Of a stretch of 64,000 nucleotides of DNA, positions 45,001-57,000 are shown in pieces. Position 1 is the stretch's first letter; each line of letters begins with the position of its first letter. A program made the translations under genes and the position numbers. The DNA is from Arenicola marina (taxonomy: Eukaryota > Annelida > Polychaeta > Arenicolidae), in assembly GCA_964019135.1 (NCBI GenBank), contig OZ025264.1, positions 36,355,994 through 36,419,993 of the forward strand. The letters run 5' to 3'. The notes below the pieces were generated by a model. It had not been told where the DNA came from, ran no database searches, and was given only the letters and a program-made list of their open reading frames with translations.

Positions 45001-48000
45001 ACCCTCAGAGGTAGGTCCCCTCGTCTCTTAGTGCTCGTGTCTCCCCTCACCCAGGCCTTCCAGGGCAGCGGCCTCCAGGACATAGAGGCCCTCAGAGGTA
45101 GGTCCCCTCGTCTCTTAGTGCTCGTGTCTCCCCTCACCCAGGCCTTCCAGGGCAGCGGCCTCCAGGACATAGAGACCCTCAGAGGTAGGTCCCCTCGTAT
45201 CTTAGTGCTCGTGCCTCCCCTCACCCAGGCCTTCCTCGGCAGCGGCCTCCAGGACGTAGAGGCCCTCAGAGGTAGGTCCCCTCGTATCTTAGTGCTCGTG
45301 CCTCCCCTCACCCAGGCCTTCCTCGGCAGCGGCCTCCAGGACGTAGAGGCCCTCAGAGGTAGGTCCCCTCGGTCTTAGTGCTCGTGTCTCCCCTCACCCA
45401 GGCCTTCCTCGGGAGCGGCCTCCAGTACATAGAGGCCCTCAGAGGTAGGTCCCCTCGTCTCTTAGTGCTCGTGCCTCCTCTCACCCAGGGCAGCGGCCTC
45501 CAGGACATAGAGGCCCTCAGAGGTAGGTCCCCTCATCTCTTAGTGCTCGTGTCTCCCCTCACCCAGGCCTTCCAGGGCAGCGGCCTCCAGGACATAGAGG
45601 CTCTCAGAGGTAGGTCCCCTCGTCTCTTAGTGCTCGTGTCTCCCCTCACCCAGGCCTTCCTCGGTAGCGGCCTCCAGGACATAGAGGCCCTCAGAGGTAG
45701 GTCCCCTCGTCTCTTAGTGCTCGTGCCTCCCCTTACCCAGGCCTTGCAGGGCAGCGGCCTCCAGGACATAGAGGCCCTCAGAGGTAGGTCCCCTCGTCCC
45801 TTAGTGCTCGTGCCTCCCCTCACCCAGGCCTTCCTCCGCAGCGGCCTCCAGGACATAGAGGCCCTCAGAGGTAGGTCCCCTCGTCTCTTAGTGCTCGTGC
45901 CTCCCCTCACCCAGGCCTTGCAGGGCAGCGGCCTCCAGGACATAGAGGCCCTCAGAGGTAGGTCCCCTCATCTCTTAGTGCTCGTGCCTCCTCTCACCCA
46001 GGGCAGCGGCCTCCAGGACATAGAGGCCCTCAGAGGTAGGTCCCCTCATCTCTTACTGCTCGTGTCTCCCCTCACCCAGGCCTTCCAGGGCAGCGGCCTC
46101 CAGGACATAGAGGCCCTCAGAGGTAGGTCCCCTCGTCTCTTAGTGCTCGTGTCTCCCCTCACCCAGGCCTTGCAGGGCAGCGGCCTCCAGGACATAGAGG
46201 CCCTCAGAGGTAGGTCCACTAGTCTCTTAGTGCTCGTGTCTCCCTTCACCCAGGCCTTGCAGGGCAGCGGCCTCCAGGACATAGAGGCCCTCAGAGGTAG
46301 GTCCCCTCGTCCCTTAGTGCTCGTGCCTCCCCTCACCCAGGCCTTCCTCCGCAGCGGCCTCCAGTACATAGAGGCCCTCAGAGGTAGGTCCCCTCGTCTC
46401 TTAGTGCTCGTGTCTCCCCTCACCCAGGCCTTCCTCGGCAGCGGCCTCCAGGACATAGAGGCCCTCAGAGGTAGGTCCCCTCGTATCTTAGTGCTCGTGT
46501 CTCCCCTCACCCAGGCCTTGCAGGGCAGCGGCCTCCAGGACATAGAGGCCCTCAGAGGTAGGTCCCCTCGTCTCTTAGTGCTCGTGCCTCCCCTCACCCA
46601 GGCCTTCCAGGGCAGCGGCCTCCAGGACGTAGAGGCCCTCAGAGGTAGGTCCCCTCGGTCTTAGTGCTCGTGTCTCCCCTCACCCAGGCCTTCCTCGGGA
46701 GCGGCCTCCAGTACATAGAGGCCCTCAGAGGTAGGTCCCCTCGTCTCTTAGTGCTCGTGCCTCCTCTCACCCAGGGCAGCGGCCTCCAGGACATAGAGGC
46801 CCTCAGAGGTAGGTCCCCTCATCTCTTAGTGCTCGTGTCTCCCCTCACCCAGGCCTTCCAGGGCAGCGGCCTCCAGGACATAGAGGCTCTCAGAGGTAGG
46901 TCCCCTCGTCTCTTAGTGCTCGTGTCTCCCCTCACCCAGGCCTTCCTCGGTAGCGGCCTCCAGGACATAGAGGCCCTCAGAGGTAGGTCCCCTCGTCTCT
47001 TAGTGCTCGTGCCTCCCCTTACCCAGGCCTTGCAGGGCAGCGGCCTCCAGGACATAGAGGCCCTCAGAGGTAGGTCCCCTCGTCCCTTAGTGCTCGTGCC
47101 TCCCCTCACCCAGGCCTTCCTCCGCAGCGGCCTCCAGGACATAGAGGCCCTCAGAGGTAGGTCCCCTCGTCTCTTAGTGCTCGTGCCTCCCCTCACCCAG
47201 GCCTTGCAGGGCAGCGGCCTCCAGGACATAGAGGCCCTCAGAGGTAGGTCCCCTCATCTCTTAGTGCTCGTGCCTCCTCTCACCCAGGGCAGCGGCCTCC
47301 AGGACATAGAGGCCCTCAGAGGTAGGTCCCCTCATCTCTTACTGCTCGTGTCTCCCCTCACCCAGGCCTTCCAGGGCAGCGGCCTCCAGGACATAGAGGC
47401 CCTCAGAGGTAGGTCCCCTCGTATCTTAGTGCTCGTGTCTCCCCTCACCCAGGCCTTGCAGGGCAGCGGCCTCCAGGACATAGAGGCCCTCAGAGGTAGG
47501 TCCACTAGTCTCTTAGTGCTCGTGTCTCCCTTCACCCAGGCCTTGCAGGGCAGCGGCCTCCAGGACATAGAGGCCCTCAGAGGTAGGTCCCCTCGTCCCT
47601 TAGTGCTCGTGCCTCCCCTCACCCAGGCCTTCCTCCGCAGCGGCCTCCAGTACATAGCGGCCCTCAGAGGTAGGTCCCCTCGTCTCTTAGTGCTCGTGTC
47701 TCCCCTCACCCAGGCCTTCCTCGGCAGCGGCCTCCAGGACATAGAGGCCCTCAGAGGTAGGTCCCCTCGTATCTTAGTGCTCGTGTCTCCCCTCACCCAG
47801 GCCTTGCAGGGCAGCGGCCTCCAGGACATAGAGGCCCTCAGAGGTAGGTCCCCTCGTCTCTTAGTGCTCGTGCCTCCCCTCACCCAGGCCTTCCAGGGCA
47901 GCGGCCTCCAGGACATAGAGGCCCTCAGAGGTAGGTCCCCTCGTCTCTTAGTGCTCGTGCCTTCCCTCACCCAGGCCTTCCTCAGCAGCGGCCTCCAGGA

Positions 48001-51000
48001 CATAGAGGCTCTCAGAGGTAGGTCCCCTCGTCTTTTAGTGCTCGTGCCTCCCCTCACCCAGGCCTTCCAGGGCAGCGGCCTCCAGGACATAGAGGCCCTC
48101 AGAGATAGGTCCCCTCGTATCTTAGTGGTCGTGCCTCCCCTCACCCAGGCCTTGCAAAGCAGCGGCCTCCAGGACATAGATGCCCTCAGAGGTAGGTCCC
48201 CTCGTCTGTTAGTGCTCGTGCCTCCCCTCACCCAGGCCTTCCTCGGCAGCGGCCTCCAGGACATAGAGGCCCTCAGAGGTAGGTCCACTCGTCTCTTAGT
48301 GCTCGTGCCTCCCCTCACCCAGGCCTTCCTCGGCAGCGGCCTCCAGGACGTAGAGGCCCTCAGAGGTAGGTCCCCTCGGTCTTAGTGCTCGTGTCTCCCC
48401 TCACCCAGGCCTTCCTCGGGAGCGGCCTCCAGTACATAGAGGCCCTCAGAGGTAGGTCCCCTCGTCTCTTAGTGCTCGTGCCTCCTCTCACCCAGGGCAG
48501 CGGCCTCCAGGACATAGAGGCCCTCAGAGGTAGGTCCCCTCATCTCTTAGTGCTCGTGTCTCCCCTCACCCAGGCCTTCCAGGGCAGCGGCCTCCAGGAC
48601 ATAGAGGCTCTCAGAGGTAGGTCCCCTCGTCTCTTAGTGCTCGTGTCTCCCCTCACCCAGGCCTTCCTCGGTAGCGGCCTCCAGGACATAGAGGCCCTCA
48701 GAGGTAGGTCCCCTCGTCTCTTAGTGCTCGTGCCTCCCCTTACCCAGGCCTTGCAGGGCAGCGGCCTCCAGGACATAGAGGCCCTCAGAGGTAGGTCCCC
48801 TCGTCCCTTAGTGCTCGTGCCTCCCCTCACCCAGGCCTTCCTCCGCAGCGGCCTCCAGGACATAGAGGCCCTCAGAGGTAGGTCCCCTCGTCTCTTAGTG
48901 CTCGTGCCTCCCCTCACCCAGGCCTTGCAGGGCAGCGGCCTCCAGGACATAGAGGCCCTCAGAGGTAGGTCCCCTCATCTCTTAGTGCTCGTGCCTCCTC
49001 TCACCCAGGGCAGCGGCCTCCAGGACATAGAGGCCCTCAGAGGTAGGTCCCCTCATCTCTTAGTGCTCGTGTCTCCCCTCACCCAGGCCTTCCAGGGCAG
49101 CGGCCTCCAGGACATAGAGGCTCTCAGAGGTAGGTCCCCTCGTCTCTTACTGCTCGTGTCTCCCCTCACCCAGGCCTTCCAGGGCAGCGGCCTCCAGGAC
49201 ATAGAGGCCCTCAGAGGTAGGTCCCCTCGTATCTTAGTGCTCGTGTCTCCCCTCACCCAGGCCTTGCAGGGCAGCGGCCTCCAGGACATAGAGGCCCTCA
49301 GAGGTAGGTCCACTAGTCTCTTAGTGCTCGTGTCTCCCTTCACCCAGGCCTTGCAGGGCAGCGGCCTCCAGGACATAGAGGCCCTCAGAGGTAGGTCCCC
49401 TCGTCCCTTACTGCTCGTGCCTCCCCTCACCCAGGCCTTCCTCCGCAGCGGCCTCCAGTACATAGAGGCCCTCAGAGGTAGGTCCCCTCGTCTCTTAGTG
49501 CTCGTGTCTCCCCTCACCCAGGCCTTCCTCGGCAGCGGCCTCCAGGACATAGAGGCCCTCAGAGGTAGGTCCCCTCGTATCTTAGTGCTCGTGTCTCCCC
49601 TCACCCAGGCCTTGCAGGGCAGCGGCCTCCAGGACATAGAGGCCCTCAGAGGTAGGTCCCCTCGTCTCTTAGTGCTCGTGCCTCCCCTCACCCAGGCCTT
49701 CCAGGGCAGCGGCCTCCAGGACATAGAGGCCCTCAGAGGTAGGTCCCCTCGTCTCTTAGTGCTCGTGCCTTCCCTCACCCAGGCCTTCCTCAGCAGCGGC
49801 CTCCAGGACATAGAGGCTCTCAGAGGTAGGTCCCCTCGTCTTTTAGTGCTCGTGCCTCCCCTCACCCAGGCCTTCCAGGGCAGCGGCCTCCAGGACATAG
49901 AGGCCCTCAGAGATAGGTCCCCTCGTATCTTAGTGGTCGTGCCTCCCCTCACCCAGGCCTTGCAAAGCAGCGGCCTCCAGGACATAGATGCCCTCAGAGG
50001 TAGGTCCCCTCGTCTGTTAGTGCTCGTGCCTCCCCTCACCCAGGCCTTCCTCGGCAGCGGCCTCCAGGACATAGAGGCCCTCAGAGGTAGGTCCACTCGT
50101 CTCTTAGTGCTCGTGCCTCCCCTCACCCAGGCCTTCCAGGGCAGCGGCCTCCAGGACATAGAGGCCCTCAGAGGTAGGTCCCCTCATCTCTTAGTGCTCG
50201 TGCCTCCCCTCACCCAGGTCTTGCAGGGCAGCGGCCTCCAGGACATAGAGGCCCTCAGTGGTAGGTCCCCTCGTCTCTTAGTGCTCGTGTCTCCCCTCAC
50301 CCAGGCCTTCCTCGGCAGCGGCCTCCAGGACATTGAGGCCCTCAGAGGTAGGTCCCCTCGTCCCTTAGTGCTCGTGCCTCCCCTCACCCAGGCCTTGCAG
50401 GGCAGCGGCCTCCAGGACATAGAGGCCATCAGAGGTAGGTCCCCTCGTCCCTTAGTGCTCGTGCCTCCCCTCACCCAGGCCTTCCAAGGCAGCGGCCTCC
50501 AGGATATAGAGGCCCTCAGAGGTAGGTCCCCTCGTCTCTTAGTGCTCGTGTCTCCCCTCACCCAGGCCTTCCTCGGCAGCGGCCTCCAGGGCAGGACATA
50601 GAGGCCCTCAGAGGTAGGTCCCCTCGTCTCTTAGTGCTCGTGTCTCCCCTCACCCAGGCCTTCCAGGGCAGCGGCCTCCAGGACATAGAGACCCTCAGAG
50701 GTAGGTCCCCTCGTCTCTTAGTGCTCGTGTCTCCCCTCACCCAGGCCTTCCTCGGCAGCGCCCCCCAGGACATAGAGGCCCTCAGAGGTAGGTCCCCTAG
50801 TCTCTTAGTGCTCGTGCCTCCCCTCACCCAAGCCTTGCAGGGCAGCGGCCTCCAGGACATAGAGGCCCTCAAAGGTAGGTCCCCTCGTCTCTTAGTGCTC
50901 GTGCCTCCCCTCACCCAGGCCTTCCTCGGCAGCGGCCTCCAGCACATAGAGGCCCTCAGAGGTAGGTCCCCTCGTCTTTTAGTGCTCGTGCCTCCCCTCA

Positions 51001-54000
51001 CCCAGGCCTTCCTCGGCAGCGGCCTCCAGGACATAGAGGCCATCAGAGGTAGGTCCCCTCGTCTCTTAGTGCTCGTGTCTCCCCTCACCCAGGCCTTCCT
51101 CGGCAGCGGCTTCCAGGACATAGAGGCCCTCAGAGGTAGGTCCCCTCGTCCCTTAGTGCTCGTGCCTCCCCTCACCCAGGCCTTCCTCGGCAGCGGCCTC
51201 CAGGACATAGAGGCCCTCAAAGGTAGGTCCCCTCGTCTCTTAGTGCTCGTGCCTCCCCTCACCCAGGCCTTCCTCGGCAGCGGCCTCCAGGACATAGAGG
51301 CCCTCAGAGGTAGGTCCCCTCGTCTCTTAGTGCTCGTGCCTCCCCTCACCCAGGCCTTCCTCGGCAGCGGCCTCCAGGACATAGAGGCCATCAGAGGTAG
51401 GTCCCCTCGTCTCTTAGTGCCCGTGTCTCCCCTCACCCAGGCCTTCCAGGGCAGCGGCCTCCAGGACATAGAGGCCCTCAGAGGTAGGTCCCCTCGTCTC
51501 TTAGTGCTTGTGCCTCCCCTCACCCAGGCCTTCCTCGGCAGCGGCCGCCAGGACATAGAGGCCCTCAGAGGTAGGTCCCCTCGTCTCTTAGTGCTCGTGC
51601 CTCCCCTCACCCAGGCCTTCCAGGGCAGCGGCCTCCAGGACATAGAGGCCCTCAGAGGTAGGTCCCCTCGTCTCTTAGTGCTCGTGCCTCCCCTCACCCA
51701 GGCCTTCCAGGGCAGCGGCCTCCAGGACATAGAGGCCATCAGAGGTAGGTCCCCTCGTCCCTTAGTGCTCGTGCCTCCCCTCACCCAGGCCTTCCAGGGC
51801 AGCGGCCTCCAGGACATAGAGGCCCTCAGAGGTAGGTCCCCTCGTCTCTTAGTGCTCGTGTCTCCCCTCACCCAGGCCTTCCAGGGCAGCGGCCTCCAGG
51901 ACATAGAGGCCCTCAGAGGTAGGTCCCCTCGTCTCTTAGTGCTCGTGCCTCCCCTCACCCAGGCCTTCCTCGGCAGCGGCCTCCAGGACATAGAGGCCCT
52001 CAGAGGTAGGTCCCCTCGTCTCTTAGTGCTCGTGTCTCCCCTCACCCAGGCCTTCCAGGGCAGCGGCCTCCAGGACATAGAGGCCCTCAGAGGTAAGTCC
52101 CCTCGTCTCTTAGTGCTCGTGTCTCCCCTCACCCAGGCCTTCCAAGGCAGCGGCCTCCAGGACATAGAGGCCCTCAGAGGTAGGTCCCCTCGTCTCTTAG
52201 TGCTCGTGTCTCCCCTCACCCAGGCCTTGCAGGGCAGCGGCCTCCAAGACATAGAGGCCCTTAGAGGTAGGTCCCCTCGTCTCTTAGTGCTCGTGTCTCC
52301 CCTCACCCAGGCCTTGCAGGGCAGCGGCCTCCAGGACATAGAGGCCCTCAGAGGTAGGTCCCCTCGTCTCTTAGTGCTCGTGCCTCCCCTCACCCAGGCC
52401 TTCCAGGGCAGCGGCCTCCAAGACATAGAGGCCCTCAAAGGTAGGTCCCCTCGTCTCTTAGTGCTCGTGCCTCCCCTCACCCAGGCCTTCCAGGGCAGCG
52501 GCCTCCAGGACATAGAGGCCCTCAGAGGTAGGTCCCCTCGTCTCTTAGTGCTCGTGTCTCCCCTCACCCAGGCCTTCCAAGGCAGCGGCCTCCAGGACAT
52601 AGAGGCCCTCAGAGGTAGGTCCCCTCGTCTCTTAGTGCTCGTGCCTCCCCTCACCCAGGCCTTGCAGGGCAGCGGCCTCCAAGACATAGAGGCCCTCAGA
52701 GGTAGGTCCCCTCGTCTCTTAGTGCTCGTGCCTCCCCTCACCCAGGCCTTCCAGGGCAGCGGCCTCCAGGACATAGAGGCCCTCAGAGGTAGGTCCCCTC
52801 GTCTCTTAGTGCTCGTGTCTCCCCTCACCCAGGCCTTGCAGGGCAGCGGCCTCCAAGACATAGAGGCCCTCAGAGGTAGGTCCCCTCGTCTCTTAGTGCT
52901 CGTGCCTCCCCTCACCCAGGCCTTCCTCGGCAGCGGCCTCCAGGACATAGAGGCCCTCAGAGGTAGGTCCCCTCGTCTCTTAGTGCTCGTGTCTCCCCTC
53001 ACCCAGGCCTTGCAGGGCAGCGGCCTCCAAGACATAGAGGCCCTCAGAGGTAGGTCCCCTCGTCTCTTAGTGCTCGTGTCTCCCCTCACCCAGGCCTTGC
53101 AGGGCAGCGGCCTCCAAGACATAGAGGCCCTCAGAGGTAGGTCCCCTCGTCTCTTAGTGCTCGTGTCTCCCCTCACCCAGGCCTTCCTCGGCAGCGGCCT
53201 CCAGGACATCGAGGCCCTCAGAGGTAGGTCCCCTCGTCTCTTAGTGCTCGTGCCTCCCCTCACCCAGGCCTTCCTCGGCAGCGGCCTCCAGGACATAGAG
53301 GCCCTCAGAGGTAGGTCCCCTCGTCTCTTAGTGCTCGTGTCTCCCCTCACCCAGGCCTTCCTCGGCAGCGGCCTCCAGGACATCGAGGCCCTCAAAGGTA
53401 GGTCCCCTCGTCTCTTAGTGCTCGTGCCTCCCCTCACCCAGGCCTTCCTCGGCAGCGGCCTCCAGGACATAGAGGCCCTCAGAGGTAGGTCCCCTCGTCT
53501 CTTAGTGCTCGTGCCTCCCCTCACCCAGGCCTTCCAGGGCAGCGGCCTCCAGGACATAGAGGCCCTCAGAGGTAGGTCCCCTCGTCTCTTAGTGCTCGTG
53601 TCTCCCCTCACCCAGGCCTTCCAGGGCAGCGGCCTCCAGGACATAGAGGCCCTCAGAGGTAGGTCCCCTCGTCTCTTAGTGCTCGTGTCTCCCCTCACCC
53701 AGGCCTTCCAGGGCAGCGGCCTCCAGGACATAGAGGCCCTCAGAGGTAGGTCCCCTCGTCTCTTAGTGCTCGTGTCTCCCCTCACCCAGGCCTTCCAGGG
53801 CAGCGGCCTCCAGGACATAGAGGCCCTCAAAGGTAGGTCCCCTCGTCTCTTAGTGCTCGTGCCTCCCCTCACCCAGGCCTTCCTCGGCAGCGGCCTCCAG
53901 GACATAGAGGCCCTCAGAGGTAGGTCCCCTCGTCTCTTAGTGCTCGTGCCTCCCCTCACCCAGGCCTTCCAGGGCAGCGGCCTCCAGGACATAGAGGCCC

Positions 54001-57000
54001 TCAGAGGTAGGTCCCCTCGTCTCTTAGTGCTCGTGCCTCCCCTCACCCAGGCCTTCCAGGGCAGCGGCCTCCAGGACATAGAGGCCCTCAGAGGTAGGTC
54101 CCCTCGTCTCTTAGTGCTCGTGTCTCCCCTCACCCAGGCCTTCCAGGGCAGCGGCCTCCAGGACATAGAGGCCCTCAGAGGTAGGTCCCCTCGTCTCTTA
54201 GTGCTCGTGTCTCCCCTCACCCAGGCCTTCCAGGGCAGCGGCCTCCAGGACATAGAGGCCATCAGAGGTAGGTCCCCTCGTCTGTTAGTGCTCGTGCCTC
54301 CCCTCACCCAGGCCTTCCAGGGCAGCGGCCTCCAGGACATAGAGGCCCTCAGAGGTAGGTCCCCTCGTCTCTTAGTGCTCGTGTCTCCCCTCACCCAGGC
54401 CTTCCAGGGCAGCGGCCTCCAGGACATAGAGGCCATCAGAGGTAGGTCCCCTCGTCTGTTAGTGCTCGTGCCTCCCCTCACCCAGGCCTTCCAGGGCAGC
54501 GGCCTCCAGGACATAGAGGCCCTCAGAGGTAGGTCCCCTCGTCTCTTAGTGCTCGTGTCTCCCCTCACCCAGGCCTTCCAGGGCAGCGGCCTCCAGGACA
54601 TAGAGGCCATCAGAGGTAGGTCCCCTCGTCTGTTAGTGCTCGTGCCTCCCCTCACCCAGGCCTTCCAGGGCAGCGGCCTCCAGGACATAGAGGCCCTCAG
54701 AGGTAGGTCCCCTCGTCTCTTAGTGCTCGTGCCTCCCCTCACCCAGGCCTTCCAGGGCAGCGGCCTCCAGGACATAGATGCCCTCAGAGGTAGGTCCCCT
54801 CGTCTGTTAGTGCTCGTGCCTCCCCTCACCCAGGCCTTCCAGGGCAGCGGCCTCCAGGACATAGAGGCCCTCAGAGGTAGGTCCCCTCGTCTCTTTGTGC
54901 TCGTGTCTCCCCTCACCCAGGCCTTCCAGGGCAGCGGCCTCCAGGACATAGAGGCCCTTCAGAGGTAGGTCCCCTCGTCTCTTAGTGCTCGTGTCTGCCC
55001 TCACCCAGGCCTTGCAGGGCAGCGGCCTCCAGGACATAGAGGCCCTCAGAGGTAGGTCCCCTCGTCTCTTTGTGCTCGTGTCTCCCCTCACCCAGGCCTT
55101 CCAGGGCAGCGGCCTCCAGGACATAGAGGCCCTCAGAGGTAGGTCCCCTCGTCTCTTAGTGCTCGTGTCTCCCCTCACCCAGGCCTTCCAGGGCAGCGGC
55201 CTCCAGGACATAGAGGCCCTTCAGAGGTAGGTCCCCTCGTCTGTTAGTGCTCGTGTCTCCCCTCACCCAGGCCTTCCAGGGCAGCGGCCTCCAGGACATA
55301 GAGGCCCTCAGAGGTAGGTCCCCTCGTCTCTTTGTGCTCGTGTCTCCCCTCACCCAGGCCTTCCAGGGCAGCGGCCTCCAGGACATAGAGGCCCTCAGAG
55401 GTAGGTCCCCTCGTCTCTTAGTGCTCGTGTCTCCCCTCACCCAGGCCTTCCAGGGCAGCAGCCTCCAGGACATGGAGGCCCTCAGAGGTAGGTCCCCTCG
55501 TCTCTTAGTGCTCGTGTCTCCCCTCACCCAGGCCTTCCAGAGCAGCGGCCTCCAGCACATAGAGGCCCTCAGAGGTAGGTCCCCTCGTCTCTTAGTGCTC
55601 GTGCCTCCCCTCACCCAGGCCTTCCTCGGCAGCGGCCTCCAGGACATAGAGGCCCTCAGAGGTAGGTCCCCTCGTCTCTTAGTGCTCGTGCCTCCCCTTA
55701 CCCAGGCCTTCCAGGGCAGCGGCCTCCAGGACATAGAGGCCCTCAGAGGTAGGTCCCCTCGTCTCTTAGTGCTCGTGCCTCCCCTCACCCAGGCCTTCCT
55801 CCGCAGCGGCCTCCAGGACATAGAGGCCATCAGAGGTAGGTCCCCTCGTCTCCTAGTGCTCGTGTCTCCCCTCACCCAGGCCTTGCAGGGCAGCGGCCTC
55901 CAGGACATAGAGGCCCTCAGAGGTAGGTCCCCTCGTCTCTTAGTGCTCGTGCCTCCCCTCACCCAGGCCTTCCAGGGCAGCGGCCTCCAGGATATAGAGG
56001 CCCTCAGAGATAGGTCCCCTCGTCTGTTAGTGCTCGTGCCTCCCCTCACCCAGGCCTTCTTCGGCAGCGGCCTCCAGGACATAGAGGCCCTCAGAGGTAG
56101 GTCCCCTCGTCTCTTAGTGCTCGTGTCTCCCCTCACCCAGGCCTTCCAGGGCAGCGGCCTCCAGGACATAGAGGCCATCAGAGGTAGGTCCCCTCGTCCC
56201 TTAGTGCTCGTGCCTCCCCTCACCCAGGCCTTCCAAGGCAGCGGCCTCCAGGACATAGAGGCCCTCAGAGGTAGGTCCCCTCGTCTCTTAGTGCTCGTGT
56301 CTCCCCTCACCCAGGCCTTCCAGGGCAGCGGCCTCCAGGACATAGAGGCCATCAGAGGTAGGTCCCCTCGTCTCTTAGTGCTCGTGTCTCCCCTCACCCA
56401 GGCCTTCCAGGGCAGCAGCCTCCAGGACATGGAGGCCCTCAGAGGTAGGTCCCCTCGTCTCTTAGTGCTCGTGTCTCCCCTCACCCAGGCCTTCCAGAGC
56501 AGCGGCCTCCAGGACATAGAGGCCCTCAGAGGTAGGTCCCCTCGTCTCTTAGTGCTCGTGCCTCCCCTCACCCAGGCCTTCCTCGGCAGCGGCCTCCAGG
56601 ACATAGAGGCCCTCAGAGGTAGGTCCCCTCGTCTCTTAGTGCTCGTGCCTCCCCTTACCCAGGCCTTCCAGGGCAGCGGCCTCCAGGACGTAGAGGCCCT
56701 CAGAGGTAGGTCCCCTCGTCTCTTAGTGCTCGTGCCTCCCCTCACCCAGGCCTTCCTCCGCAGCGGCCTCCAGGACATAGAGGCCATCAGAGGTAGGTCC
56801 CCTCGTCTCCTAGTGCTCGTGTCTCCCCTCACCCAGGCCTTGCAGGGCAGCGGCCTCCAGGACATAGAGGCCCTCAGAGGTAGGTCCCCTCGTCTCTTAG
56901 TGCTCGTGCCTCCCCTCACCCAGGCCTTCCAGGGCAGCGGCCTCCAGGATATAGAGGCCCTCAGAGATAGGTCCCCTCGTCTGTTAGTGCTCGTGCCTCC

